Assembly (NCBI RefSeq): GCF_018139145.2
Contig: NC_059474.1
Coordinates: forward strand, 41,682,344 to 41,746,343
Origin: Gymnogyps californianus
Taxonomy: Eukaryota > Chordata > Aves > Accipitriformes > Cathartidae
Length of the DNA stretch: 64,000 bases
Direction: 5' to 3'
Under the pieces are notes generated by a model, which worked only from the letters and a program-made list of their open reading frames with translations, ran no database searches and was not told the DNA's origin. A program made the translations under genes and the position numbers. Positions 26,396-38,726 of this stretch are shown in pieces. Each line of letters starts with the position of its first letter. Position 1 is the stretch's first letter.

Positions 26396-27920
26396 AAGTT
26401 TTCCTTTCCTATGTCTTAATGTCTTTTAGATAGTACCACTTACCAGACTTGCCTCATTGCAGCTCCCCTCACATCCCTTACGCTGTCCGTGATATCCGTC
26501 TCAACACCCTATTCATCTGCTTCTCTAAAATGGATCATTGTGACTTTTTCTACATCTTCTGCTGAGTACGAGCTTTCCTGCTGGCCCGCTTTGCGAGGCT
26601 CCTTCTCATTCATATATTCTGTGAAGCTGGGCATCTACCACAGTGGCCACACAAAAGAAACAAACTTCTTTTTGCGTATAATTAACCAGCTTGACAGTGG
26701 TGTGGACATGACACCTTTAGGAAATCACAAATTCTTATTGTTTTAACCCATGTCCTCTTTGTTTCCCTGTTGTCTGCATTGTTTTCATAAGAGACATTGA
26801 AGCACCTACCGCACTACCAGGTCCTGTAAAAAAGACAAAAATACTAAGATAATGGGAACCTTATAAATAGCTAAGACTTAAGGCATACCAGACTGGAATG
26901 TTTGAAAGCAATTTTTTCAGGAACTGTTCCTAGAAAGTGATTTCTTTTTTTGCTGGCACCATGCTGTCCATCTACTGTGCCAAATGATAGCACATAATTT
27001 TCAGAAGTCCTGCCTCAGGAGTAGCACCACTGATATTAATGATACACGGAAAGAATAGAAAGCCACTGCACAGAGCAAATGTATTTTCTGAATGCTGCTG
27101 AAGCTTTGGAAATGTGATGCATTTTTCTGACCATCTCTAACTAAACTTTCTCATTGTTTGTTTATTTTTACACAGGTTTCTTATATAGTTTTTAGAGGGT
27201 TTTTTTCCCTCTGTTTAGATTTTCTTCAGTCCAGTGGATTCAGAATTATAACAAGGAAACATGAGATTACAGGAGACCTCAGGACAGATTTATGCATTAT
27301 ATGTGGTTAAAAAAAACCCTGTCAGCAACTAACTATACAGATTCACTAAAAATTGATTTTTTTTTAAGAGTAAAAATCTTAGATAGAAAGCACTATATGC
27401 TAAAGATTTACTAAACTATGTTACTTACTCATCTAAAATTTTGCAGGCAATGGATACTATATTAGAACAACAAGTTTAGCAAAATCTAGACATAATAACC
27501 AGGTATTTTTCCTTGGGGTTTTTTGTTACCATTTGGCTTATACTTGCTAATTTTTTAAAGTTTTTCAAAACTTTCTTTCAGACAGGGCAAGATCCTCAAA
27601 ATGTTATGTAAAAGCACTCTTGGACCCTTGTGCTCTTTCTAAGGATATCTTTCTAAGATATACAGAACAGATTTGGAAGGGAGTTAAACAAATTAATTAA
27701 TGAACTTTATAATACCAATATCAGCAATAAAAAAGCTACTTCTGATCAGCTTTTTTGTTTTCAAGGGTTTTGAAATGGTTTCCCTAACAACCTTGATGGA
27801 TTAAAAAACAAAAATAAATCCATTATCATATTCTTTTTTTAGTGTACATCTTGTGTTCTCTTGAAAAACGCTGGGCTAACAGCATTAAAGATTGATGCTC
27901 TTTAAACAGAAAATGGATAC

Positions 27921-27936
27921 ACCCCTGGTGGCAGCC
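27921..27936 (-). promoter_or_regulatory. CTCF-like motif
   Basis: On the minus strand the sequence reads GCCACCAGGGGTGT. It keeps CCACCAGGGG of the CTCF core but departs from the usual following GC. It lies between the two GALNT genes. Confidence 0.3.
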
Positions 27937-30900
27937 ACATTGAAAGCCTCCCAATACTGCCTTCCTAAAATGCTCCATCCCCAATCTGTCTGGGTAGGTT
28001 AAAAGAGTCCCACTCACTCAGTCCCTTGCAGACTTTATCAGTAAAAATGCAAATGAATTCTGATTATGATGACTTTTTTTTTAAACAAAGGCGACATCCA
28101 CTCTTACAGAGGTGCAACCCATCAAATCAGTTTGGTTAAGCTATTTATATACGTTTCTTCTATGATCTTCTGTGGCATCCAATTTCACTGAGGTCATGGA
28201 GACACTGATGCCTGGTAAATTGCCAGTAATCAAAGGTTGTTAAGTGCTTGTCAGCTTCCTTTCAAGCTTAGTCTATCTTTATCATGAGGAAGATCTAGTT
28301 CAGCAGCTACAGACCATTTATTTGTAAACTGGTAATACCCAGGAAGTATGCATTATATCGTTAGAATATCCATACTGTTGCAGAAACATTTGTTCTAAAG
28401 CAATCTCATTTTTCGAAATAAGACTGTGCCCAATGAAAAGTGAACTCTTGTCGTGCCTCTGCAACAAGGCTGCTCTCCAACACGTGAAATGCTTTGTTTC
28501 CCAGCTCCTCCTCTCTCCTTTAAGCCCTCTCCCCCAAGGCTTCTGTTTAGTTTAGATTCTGGAATATATGCAGGGAAATACACGTGATTTTAGAGTTTTA
28601 GTTGCACTTGGTTTTTATTCCAGCTTTTCCAGTTGCTCTCTCCTGTAGTAGTAGTTTGCTGGCCACAAAAAACAGTCAGATAACCTTAAATGGAAAAAGT
28701 TTAGGGTAGGTGCTGATGAACTCTTAAGATACACAGATCTTCTTTTCAGGCATGTTGATTAAAGTCCTGTCAGCCATAAAATAATTAATTGAAAAAACTG
28801 AAGCAAGTCATCAGTTGGGGCAGATTAGTATAGCTCCGCTGAAATGATGAGCTCACATCAGTTAATGCTACCTGTGCGCTAGATTCAAAATATGTTCAGA
28901 ACTATCTGGTATTTAAAAAAAATTCTGTGAACTTCACAGTCTTCATAGTCTTTTGAAGAAATATGTATTAAAGCTAAATGCTCCTGGTGAAATATGAGAG
29001 GAAGATCTATCTGTCCATCCTATCAAGCTGTTCAGATGTTTGTTGGGTGGAAAAGATATGGTTGTAGGAAGACTTAAAGAAATTTTGAATGTTAAATTAG
29101 TTATGAAATACTGTTATGAGTGGAAAGCTTTGGAGAACACCCAGGACAGAATTTAATTGAGAGGTAGGGATGATAATTTATTATTAATAAAACTTTCTGT
29201 TGAAGGAGTCCTGTGCTTCGCAAGTCATAACAATTTTGCGAATCTATCATCCCAAATGTTACAGGAACATAGCTCTGAAGCACTCTGTCCCTAGGGCCAC
29301 CTTCTACCCATAGTAGGAGGATTACAGTTGTCTGTGGTGAAGCTGCATGCTAGCTTTTTTTGTCTCTGTTTTTAAAAAAGAGAAATTTGCTTAAGCTGAA
29401 AACAGTGAGATAACTGTCTTCACTATTAGTCTAATGTGTACTGTCATTTTTTTCTGAGCAGTTCTGGTTATACTAAATATTTGAAAGATCAGCTCATGAA
29501 GTGAAAACAAAACCTCTCTCCTCTATCTACCTCTTTCCACCGGTCACATATACATATGTATATACACACACACAAATATATGTGTGTGCATGCGTGTGTT
29601 TCTATGCTGCACTATGGCAAATTCTTATTAAACTTTCCTGGAAATCCTATGGACCTTCATTTAACCTTTATATTTCCAGACTGATCAACAGTTGCTCACT
29701 GTTGACCCACAACAAACTCCAATATATTCTTCTTATATTTTGCCTATAAAACCTGAAAACATTATGTAGATCATATTTTTTTTCCCCCCAGAACATTTGA
29801 GTGTTAGTTATGTGCATTGTTTTCTGCTAGAGCTTACAATTAGTGTCCAGCTACGAGTAAGAGGAAGGTTTCCTTTGGCAGTGCAAGATGCTGTGCAATA
29901 TTACTCAACGAGGGCTGTAAAAGGCATAGAAGTTCTTTGTCCCAACAGTTCCCATTAGACATTTCAAAATCAGACCACTGAGATGCAGTCAGACACTGAA
30001 TGATATAACCCTACCAATCTGTGCATAACATAAACTGCTTAGCTGGTTTGGCAATTCTCCTTTGCCTCTCTATTTTGGGCATACAGTGTTACTTCCAGGA
30101 CTTTGACAGTTTGGGGCCAGTTACAATCAGCAGCTTGAGGGCTGCATTTACATTTTAGGCAGCCATTTTCTTCTTTTTCCAAACCCTCTTTCCTCATGTT
30201 CAGGCTGCAAATAAATGATGCTGCAAGTACTGCACCTGGGAAGGCTGACAGTCTGCAGTGGCTAGTCTGGTTCTGTGTACTGATAGCTAAACAAATCTGA
30301 AGTATCCTCATACAGTAGCCTTACTGCTTCCGTTCCTGAGTGCACCATATCTTCAAATTAAATTTAAACAATACCTAAACAAGCTGACTTATTTTAAAAT
30401 CATAAAATTAGAAGTCTAACTCTATAGACACATTTCTTTCAGATTATTTGAAAGATCTCTTCACTAACTTGCAGCAATTGCTCAATGTATGGATGCATTT
30501 CACAATTTTCCAAGTGCATGCATCCTGAATGCTACAGGATCTCATTCCCCTCCTAAAAAGTTCCTATGACCTACTATTTTGGGTCTTAATCTACAACTAC
30601 AAGGTGCTGCCATAAAATAGCACAAAGTTACTGGTACTAGAACCATCCTCTGGATGCAATCAATGCTCTTTGTGCATAAACACAGCTTAAGGAGCAATAA
30701 ACAAAACACAGTCACCCTACTCCCTCAAAACAGGGTAGATTGCACATCAGCATTTTGGTTAGTCAGCCACCTCTCCAGCAATCAGAATAAGCAACTTAAT
30801 TACATATGATATTTTTGGAACCTGAAAGCACTGTTACAGCCACCTCTTAGAGGATGTGATCTATCTGCATTTATGGTGCTTTCATCTGTAAATTCATCTT

Positions 30901-32080
30901 TCAAGTAAAAGCGGTCCGTGTACTTACTTGATATAAATTTATACTTGCTCTTAGCTTGAAAAATCCGGAACCTAACAATTATGTTCCACACATCAGTATC
31001 AACTGATTTCTGCTGAGAAGAACCACAGGCCCCCCAAACAAGTTTTAGAGGCCTCTCATGCCAACAGCTTGATGGGTCTGAGGGACACCACGGGCCATAA
31101 CGATCATCAGTGTGACAGAAGTCTGTCTTACCCTGAATTGTGCCTGTGCCTAAAGTACCAAAATATTGTAACATTTAACTTGTTTGCACTTGTGTTTCCT
31201 CCGTCATGAGATCTACAATACCACTCACTTGCTAACTCTGGAAAGTCCATGTGATTTCCATCACAGATTTCAAAAACTTTGAAACCACCCAACTAGTTTC
31301 ATGTACAAGTTTTCTCTCCAATCCTATCTGCCAAGAGCACTGCAAGATCTCTGCAAGATCTTCTAAGCTGCACTGCAGGGAGTCAACACGCTTTTAGGTG
31401 ATGGCAGGGTACCAATGTTAATTTGACTAACCTAGTTCAGCATGCAGTATGCAATTATTTCCAACTCTCCTGATGTTTTTTTTTTCCCAGCCTATTTTCA
31501 ATTTAATTTATGTTTTGGTAAGGATTCTACCTTTAGAAAAGATAGGTAGTCCACAAGCCTTCCATTATGCTGCAGCTGCTGCTGTTATATTGTCACTAAA
31601 AAAAAAATCGCACCTTGTATGACAATGGGATTTGAATCACAATTGCTAAATATATCATGTATAGGAATTTGATTGCTTTACTTTTTTTCCTGAAGGGGGG
31701 AAATGTGAGGGCAAAACCTTACAGTTTATTTCATGCTTCACTACAGTGTAATTCTAGACCCTAAGATTTCTACCATTCCTATTTTGGTAATGAATGGAAT
31801 GTAAAAGGGAGGTATTTAAAATTAATTGCAGCAGTTCTGGGGGTTAAACCTGCTTAACCCAACCTTTTATTAAGAGAATGTCAACAGAGCATATATCTTG
31901 TCTAGAGAGTGCTGGGACATCATCATTCTTCTACCAGCATGTATAGTTCTAAAACCCAGGATTTCTTCAGGTTCCTGTAGCCGTCATGCACACCATATAC
32001 CCATCCCAAATTATAGCGTCTGTTCTGAGCTACTCACTACAGCAGGATTTGACCTGAGAAACTCTAGAGTTTTGTTTTAC
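27937..32080. other. Intergenic DNA downstream of GALNTL6
   Basis: AT-rich sequence with no recognisable exon. It includes an alternating purine/pyrimidine TA/CA/TG segment at 29546-29600. A minus-strand frame of 124 codons at 30800-31174 has no recognised motif. Part of the left flank of 32081 could belong to longer GALNTL6 3' UTR forms, since another AATAAA (minus strand) occurs at 31871-31866. Confidence 0.5.
29546..29600. repeat. TA/CA/TG simple repeat with 16-bp palindrome
   Basis: Contains the perfect palindrome ATATACATATGTATAT at 29548-29563, then a CA run, then a TG run. The CA and TG runs are complementary and could pair. Alternating purine/pyrimidine sequence favours cruciform or Z-DNA. 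Confidence 0.75.
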
Positions 32081-32086
32081 TTTATT
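32081..32086 (-). terminator. GALNTL6: Candidate GALNTL6 polyadenylation signal (AATAAA)
   Basis: First canonical AATAAA on the minus strand downstream of the GALNTL6 stop codon, about 300 bases after it. Use of this site, rather than a more distal one such as 31871-31866, is inferred. Confidence 0.35.
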
Positions 32087-32383
32087 AACTTGGAGTACTT
32101 TTAAACAGTTTTTAAACAAAGTTTTTCCCTTGACCAGCAAGGGAATTTTCAGCCTGAAGTTCTCAGCAGCATCCGGTGAGGCTCTTGGCCAAGTTCTTCA
32201 GATGCTGTACATCCACAAGGACAGCCTGCTGGCTCTTGCTGTGGCATTTTCTTAATCCTCAGAACAGATTTCCTGGATCTAGGAAATTTAATTCCTGACT
32301 CCTTTGACCCAGATGCTGGCGAAAATGTAGTCTGCAGTCTGTACGTAATTAGGTGTGTTCATTTTTTCTTTTTTTTTTTCTTT
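32087..32383 (-). other. GALNTL6: Probable GALNTL6 3' UTR
   Basis: Sequence between the stop codon (32386-32384) and the first AATAAA on the sense strand. It contains an A-rich stretch just after the stop (complement of T runs at 32361-32383). Extent is inferred from the signal only. Confidence 0.45.
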
Positions 32384-32551
32384 CTAGGAACTGGCCTTGC
32401 TGTTAAATTTTTCTAAAACAGTCATATTAATATGTTCAAAAATCCACTGTTGAGTTTCAGATAAAGGATCACATCTGTTCATGAAAATCTTCTTCTCGGC
32501 TGGGTTGCAATCTATGCAGCTGCTGCTTACCGGATGGAATAAAGTTTTGTC
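32384..32551 (-). CDS. GALNTL6: GALNTL6 last coding exon (C-terminal end of lectin domain, stop)
   Basis: Encodes the last 55 residues and TAG stop of GALNTL6. The peptide begins [20 protein letters not shown] and continues through an [14 protein letters not shown] segment to [11 protein letters not shown], then ends SKASS. It forms the last repeat of the ricin-type (beta-trefoil) lectin domain: the SSSCIDC cysteines and the QQW of the QxW motif are visible. The acceptor is TTTTTTCATTCCTGTAG with a strong pyrimidine tract, and the exon starts in phase 0, matching the end of the preceding exon. The close match to vertebrate GALNTL6, including [12 protein letters not shown], separates it from its relative GALNT10. 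The final five residues are less conserved and I cannot confirm them from memory. The enzyme is a Golgi type II GalNAc-transferase-like protein; its catalytic competence is less well established than that of other family members. Confidence 0.95.
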   Translation of the reverse strand, partial: DKTLFHPVSSSCIDCNPAEKKIFMNRCDPLSETQQWIFEHINMTVLEKFNSKASS

Positions 32552-33596
32552 CTACAGGAATGAAAAAAAAAAATAGAATTAGGTAGCAAATGCCACGTTA
32601 TTGGAAGTGTTCTCATTTTACAGAACACGGATTAACACAGCCCTATCTGAACTGATTTTGTAGTCTCTGTGCGCTAACCTTGTGTAATAACTACAGCTAT
32701 TATTAGGAAGCTGTAGAGAACAGTGTGTTTTTTTCCCTTGGGTTATTATTCTTCATGAAACTGGAGATTCAAGAAAGATTGAGGAGACATCTTCTGGTCT
32801 TTAACTAACAACCACATAATATAATGAAAAAACAGAATGTCTTTTAATAATCTTTGCACATCATGTGCTTGCCTGGAACCCATTTAAATGTCTGAACCTG
32901 AAAAGTGGGTTTTTTTTTTTGTTTGGATTTGTTTTTGACAAGTTTCTATCATGCTTCTGGGCAGGAGGATCTGTAACAATCTGTCTGGAAAATGGATACT
33001 CTTCAACTTGATGAAGATGTTAAAAATGAATTCTTAAGTGGTGTGATGGACAGACGGACACAGGACTGATGATTTCAGTTCTCACCCCATGAATTGCAGA
33101 TTTTGCCTATGGCCTTGATAAGACCAGCCACTGAAATATGCTCTCTCTCCTAATAAGACGGAAATCCTAACACTGTTTTAGCTCCCTGTGGAGATTTTGG
33201 GAGGATAAGCATGGATTAAGTTGCTTTAAAAAGGATATTTATGATGAATAGTTTTATTAATTTTAATTCACAAGACTGGGGAGCAAATTGTACGTAACCT
33301 GACTGTGAATCTTTGGTGAAGCAGAAACTACCCAGACGAGCAACTGGTATATGTGGGTTGGGTAGTTTCAATGTACTCAGTTCACATAGGCAAGTGTTTG
33401 AGAGAGACAGATGTGGGAGTGATTAGACAGTTTGAAAGTTTCCAGGGACTACACATTTACTGTATCTATCTGTTGAAATAAATTTCAGATTACTCTTGGT
33501 AAACCGTATCCAGGCTTTTCTCCTCCGTGCCAAACATGCCCTCCCAGTATTTTAATACTAATCCAGGATGTGCCTGCTTGCCCAGTTTGTGAAAGG

Positions 33597-33609
33597 AAAA
33601 AAAAAAAAA
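33597..33609 (+). repeat. Poly-A run (13 A)
   Basis: Thirteen consecutive A. No retroposon body is recognisable upstream. Confidence 0.75.
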
Positions 33610-33808
33610 GCTACTTGTCAAATTGCAATTGATTACAAACTCACAAAAGTGCTCTGGGTGCTGAGCAACAATCATACAGAAACTTCTCTTTAACTAAAAA
33701 TACCCCACATGCAAAAAAGAAGTATGAAGACAAAAATAAATGTAACACAGTAAACCAATAAGAAGTAGTAGCTATTTAAAAACACTTTTGAAAAAGGAAG
33801 TTTTGTTG

Positions 33809-33838
33809 GTTTTTTTTTGTTTTTGTTTTTTTTTTTTA
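33809..33838 (+). repeat. T-rich tract interrupted by G
   Basis: T runs broken by single G residues, about 30 bp. Confidence 0.75.
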
Positions 33839-36800
33839 ATTTAGGAAAGATGAAATTGGTTTATTTTGGGGGTTGTGAAACACCGGTAAAGTACAATACC
33901 CTTCTTTTATATTAACATATGCAACAAAGAGCAAAGTCAAAAGCATCTCGTGCTCTGGCTGAGGGTGATGGTATTACATCTGCCTTTCACAAACACTGGT
34001 TTTCACCTCCAGCATCTGCCCTTCCCCCAAAACAGTGGGTAAACACATGCACACACGAGATTGTAATTCAGAGGGATGCGGTCAAAGCCGACAGGACTAA
34101 ACCAAATGGGCAGAGGCCTTTCTGTCACCCTCCGTTTTGCTCTACGAGGTGAGCAGGTAGGATACTTCACCTTGCAAGGAGGGGCTAACTGTACCATGTA
34201 CAAAGGGCTGTCGTGTCCCTGCTAGGAGGTGGGCCTGCAAGAACTCCCAAGCACCCTATGGGGTGGGGCAGGCAGGCACCCATTTGCACCTTGTCAGCTC
34301 CTCCTGTCCTTCTGTGAGAGACTGATGGAGTGGCACTGCCCGAAATCAGTCCACAGTGACTGTGCCACAGCCACCCCGCCTGCTGTGGGGACTTGGAGGA
34401 AGGCAGCGTCTGCTTTTCCTTGTGTTATAGCTGGGCACGAGGGTCAGCCAAGTTATTAGGAAGCCAAAGTTGGAATACTAGAAGCTTTAATAGGATAGCT
34501 AGTACAAGAAGAAAGGAAATCACTTCAGTATAAAAAGCATGCTATGAAAAACACTCCAGCCTTTCCAAAGAGAGCTGGCAGTCTCTCTTCTCAGAGAAAT
34601 ATCCAGGGGATGCAATTTTTGAGTGAAGCATTGTTGGTGCTTTCTTTTAGAAAGTCTGGTTATTAGGAGAGAAGAGCGTCTTTTAAGAACAGGGACACAG
34701 TCCGCACTCTGGAAAAACTTCTGGCTGACTTAGCTATATATAAAGGCCTATTAATTTATCATCTCAAGCTTACGCTGACCTAAGGTCAAAGCCTGCTGCT
34801 CTTACAGATTTCAATGGAAACAGGCTCAGGACTTTAAGGGGTAACAGTTGCATGCGTCCCAGAGAAGAACTTTCCAAGAGAAATATATAAATTCCTCTTT
34901 ACACCAATATTAAAAAACCACAAGAGCTCTTGTGGAGACACTTCTAACATCTGAAAACAGCAGAGTGATATTTTTTTTATTCTGCATGAAGGCAAGTCTG
35001 AAGATTATTTGCAGAAGGAGAAACTTCTCCATAAGATAATGGGCCTTGACAGTTCAGGGGGTTGGTAATGAGGCACAAAGCTTTTCATTTCTTCTAGGTC
35101 ACTGCTATAACTATGGCCAAGGTCAATAGCAACTGGAAGTCATTATCAGCTGGTGGCTGCAGTAGTTTATCTGAAATTAGTTGGTAGCCCCAGTGCAGTT
35201 TCAGCAGGACAGATGTCCATATGATAAAAGCCACTATCACAATGACATGTCTTTGGTTGTCTGAGGAAATAATCTATGCACCTGCTGTGTGAAGAGTGAA
35301 CTTATGCTTACAGTTTGTCCCTGAAGCTGTCAGGAGAGCATGAGCAAACCACGCTGTTCTGGGCACAGTTTTTGACGTTGTCAGTCTGGCGTCTATCATA
35401 ATCACTAGGCTCAGGGTAGAATTATCGTATAATGAAATTGATTTTGCACAATTGTTTCTTTTTAAAGACCTACTAAATCAGCCCTCTCTTGGATACTTGT
35501 GCTCTACAAATAGCACTAATGGGACTAGGGCACGCAAATTGAATCATACTTTATCAGAACCAATGTATTACCTGTCAACCCAGAATGATGCTACATTGAA
35601 AACCAGAGGCGTATTCCTTCACTGGGAGGAATGGAAATTTGTAGGCACTGTTGATCTTTGGCTCTGGCAGGCTTAGGAATCTCAAATACAGTCAAGGAAA
35701 TGGCTTTAGCTTGGGAAGCCACTATTCTCCCAAATCTCTAATAATTTCAGGTTATTTACATTTATCTATCTAATTTCTCACATTGCTCCAATCATTGATG
35801 GGAGCCCCATTATGGTGTCAATGTTTTTTTTCCTGGTGTTAAACTCACTTTCTTCTATTTCCAACCCACAGTAGTGTTTACGGTATTACTTGGATTCATC
35901 CTACTCTGTTGCTTCTTACAGGGTTTTCTTAAAGGTATGCTTGGCTATAGACCAATATGTTGGATCGGTCCTAAAAAAATTGATTACTTAATACCACAGA
36001 CTTACTAGATTTTCAAATAGTTGCTCAAATGTAGTCTAAGCAGTATGGGAATAAGAATAGTTTTTTGACACATGTTTATTAGTTGTAGTTTTGGTTTCAT
36101 TCATCTGAAAAGAATCCACTTTGAACACTCTGAGACTGCACTGCAATGAGAAACAAAGTGCAGGCAATGGGGATAAGCTGGAAAGTTTTTCCGAAGAACA
36201 CTCATTACCCAAAGTAAAATATTAATGTATTCTACTTGCCACTAAAACATTTAAGCTGTTTTTATTTGCCAGTATCCAAATACAGGTTGTTAGGATTTCT
36301 ATGCTATAAGAATATGGAATCTTAAAACAGTGCCTGGCTTCAAACTGTATTTGCAGCACTTTGTAATCACTTCACAGCCCTAACTTCTTACCAGTGGCTC
36401 GAGGATGCAAATAATCATAAGAGACTCCTCCTTAAAAGAATAAACCCCTCTTATATTCTAGTTTTATAGGAACAGTGTGACAGCATGGTAAGAAATCCTT
36501 CATATTAAGCATCTTATACTGACAAACAAGGTCATTTTTCCTAAAACATGGGAAGAATTATTGGCAGGATGGATACGTGACCATGAGGAAGCTACAGTGT
36601 CTGTAAGTGGTGCAGAGAACAGAACAGAGTTGCTGACCTGCTCTCTGTTTTTTAAAAGGAGGCCCTTCTTGCTTAACCAGACTACTCCTTTTATTTATTT
36701 AGGGTGCAACTTTAGTAGCATACCGTGCTCTAGGTAAAGGGCTCTAGTACAGATGCAGTTAAACCAATATAATATCCTTTTCTTGTACATTTTTTTTTGG

Positions 36801-38576
36801 AGGGGAAACACTATAAATCCTATTGCCAAGATGCTTTCAAAACTAGATAAGGATTATATCATTAGGATTTTGGAGGTATAGCTGTACCACCAAAAATCTC
36901 TAATGTAAATCTGCCCTGTATCTGAGGAAATAGACTATGTGAAACAATAAAAAACTACTTACTGTGTAGCCAAACTAAAACTAAGCCTAAAGAAAACCAT
37001 GTATACATAATTCTATTATTCCAATGCAGTCTCTTAATTTGAAGGTTTATGCAAATTAATCAGCTTGCTGTCAGGTTGCTATTACAGTTAAGACTGTCAG
37101 TACTTCCATCATAACAAAATTTTGTGGTGTTTCTTGCTGAGATGGAAATGCCTGCCTTGCATTGAGAATTTTTATATGAGCCCTGTCAGCCTTCTGGAAA
37201 TTAAAAATGAAGCTGTGCAGAGAATTTAATAGAACTCACACTGTATATTTTTTTCAAATGTCATTTTTTTTAGTTATCTGCTGTATTCTGTCCTCATCAA
37301 AGGTGATGAGCCTTATAGAGGGCAGCTCCAGACCTGCATTTTGTCTTATGAACGGGCTACATTAAGCACCAATGAAGTGCTAAAGGTATGAAAGCTTCTT
37401 TCTTGCAGCTTGGGTAGGCAAAAAGATAAATCGGAAGGGTTTTGAAGCAAGGAGGTATTATTATGGCATTATAAAGCTAGATAGGCAGCAATACAGCCAT
37501 GGCAATTTATATCCTCTAAATATCTGGCCCATACATTCTAACTTTATTACAGGTAATACCTCAGTTTCAAAGGGATTACACTTCTGGAAAATCTTGTGGT
37601 GGATCTCCAATTGCAACATAAATAGGGTAAAAAGGCACAGGCTAATAAGTAGGCATTCAGAAAAAGGGTCGGGGCAAACCTATTTTTAATGGTTCTGAAT
37701 TAGTTTTCTACTATATATAATTTCAAACTAGAAAGCAGTATTGAGGTTTATCTGGCAAAGACCAATTCCTGGCACTTTGGCCTCAGCTTAAGCAAGGTGG
37801 TGGGCAAGGCACAGCGGTCAAAGAAAAGTGAAGGATGTGTGAGAGGAATCCTCAGCGCTTCAGAGAAATGTATGTCCTTATCCTGCATGGAATACAGAGT
37901 TTATTAGTGAAATCTTTAACCAAGGCAACTTGCTGATTAACCATTTAAAAAAACTAACAACAACAACTCGGTAGCATTACCAGGACTTTTGCCCTAAATG
38001 AAGCTCTGACAGTTTCTAGCTTGACCTCCTGTTACCAGTGATTTATAAAAATGGGCTGAAACTTAGCAGATCAAAGTAGTGTCTAAGCTGCTTATCTTTA
38101 AACTCCTGCCTTCTTTGGGCTTACAGCAGTGCTTTTAATGTTGGGTTGTTTGGTTTTTTTTTTAAGGGAGATTTTTCTGCCACTTATAATATTTAAAATG
38201 TAGTAAAATAATAACATTTAACTCATGAACAGCATTTCTTGCTGCTATCACATTGGATGAAAATATTTCCAACAATGCCTCTGTTAAAACGACACAAGCA
38301 TCTTGAAGCGCCAGAATGGTAAAACACCTTTCAGGGAACAGATCCAACACAGACACCCTCTGAGCTGGATCAGATCCATTTTCATTTAAATTTAACCTAA
38401 ATAGCTGAACGCTCAAAAGGAACACATTCTAGAGAGATTACCACAAAATTAAATTGGAATAAGACGGGGTGGATTTTAAAACAAAACTTCTCTGATGGGA
38501 AAACACAAGCCTGCGCTAAACTGAGTATAGGCTCAAGACAGTCTGAACCTCTGAGATGCCCCACAGTGACTCCAAC

Positions 38577-38726
38577 CTTCCTATAGCTCCAGTGCTGGTT
38601 TCCCTTCATCCCGTGACAGTCATACAGTGTGACGGGGCTACTGTGTGAAATGGCGTCGAAGCAGAACTTCCTGGTGTGAAGTGGCTCGCCGGGGCGGATG
38701 TCTTCCCTCCAACCAAAGGTGAAGAG
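38577..38726 (-). CDS. GALNTL6: GALNTL6 internal exon (lectin domain)
   Basis: Exactly 50 codons. The peptide starts [20 protein letters not shown], continues [17 protein letters not shown], and ends [13 protein letters not shown]. It covers the middle of the ricin-type lectin domain; the YDC cysteine and the QHW of a QxW motif are visible. The [12 protein letters not shown] block and the [10 protein letters not shown] block are characteristic of the GALNT10/GALNTL6 subgroup. The acceptor is TTTTTCTAG and the donor AAG|GTTGG is somewhat weak (T at +3). Both splice junctions are in phase 0, joining to ...SHEQ upstream and DKTLF downstream. No frameshift or stop is present. Confidence 0.96.

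Larger units (their letters stand above)
19299..27920. other. Intergenic DNA
   Basis: AT-rich sequence with a TGTC microsatellite (20347-20364), a perfect hairpin (21346-21371), a T17 run (21973-21989), a small GC-rich patch at about 22855-22945 in otherwise AT-rich DNA, and a 16-bp tandem duplication (26364-26395). The block at about 21480-21960 has octamer and homeodomain-type words. No exon or transposon is recognised. Confidence 0.5.
32552..38576 (-). other. GALNTL6: GALNTL6 intron before the last coding exon
   Basis: About 6.0 kb, GT donor at 38576-38575 and AG acceptor at 32553-32552. AT-rich. Includes homopolymer runs (A13 at 33597-33609 and T-rich 33809-33838). I see no exon, transposon or RNA gene in it. 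Confidence 0.85.

Noticed and set aside
30800..31174. 124-codon minus-strand frame downstream of GALNTL6
   Set aside because: No recognisable motif and a length expected by chance several times in this window.
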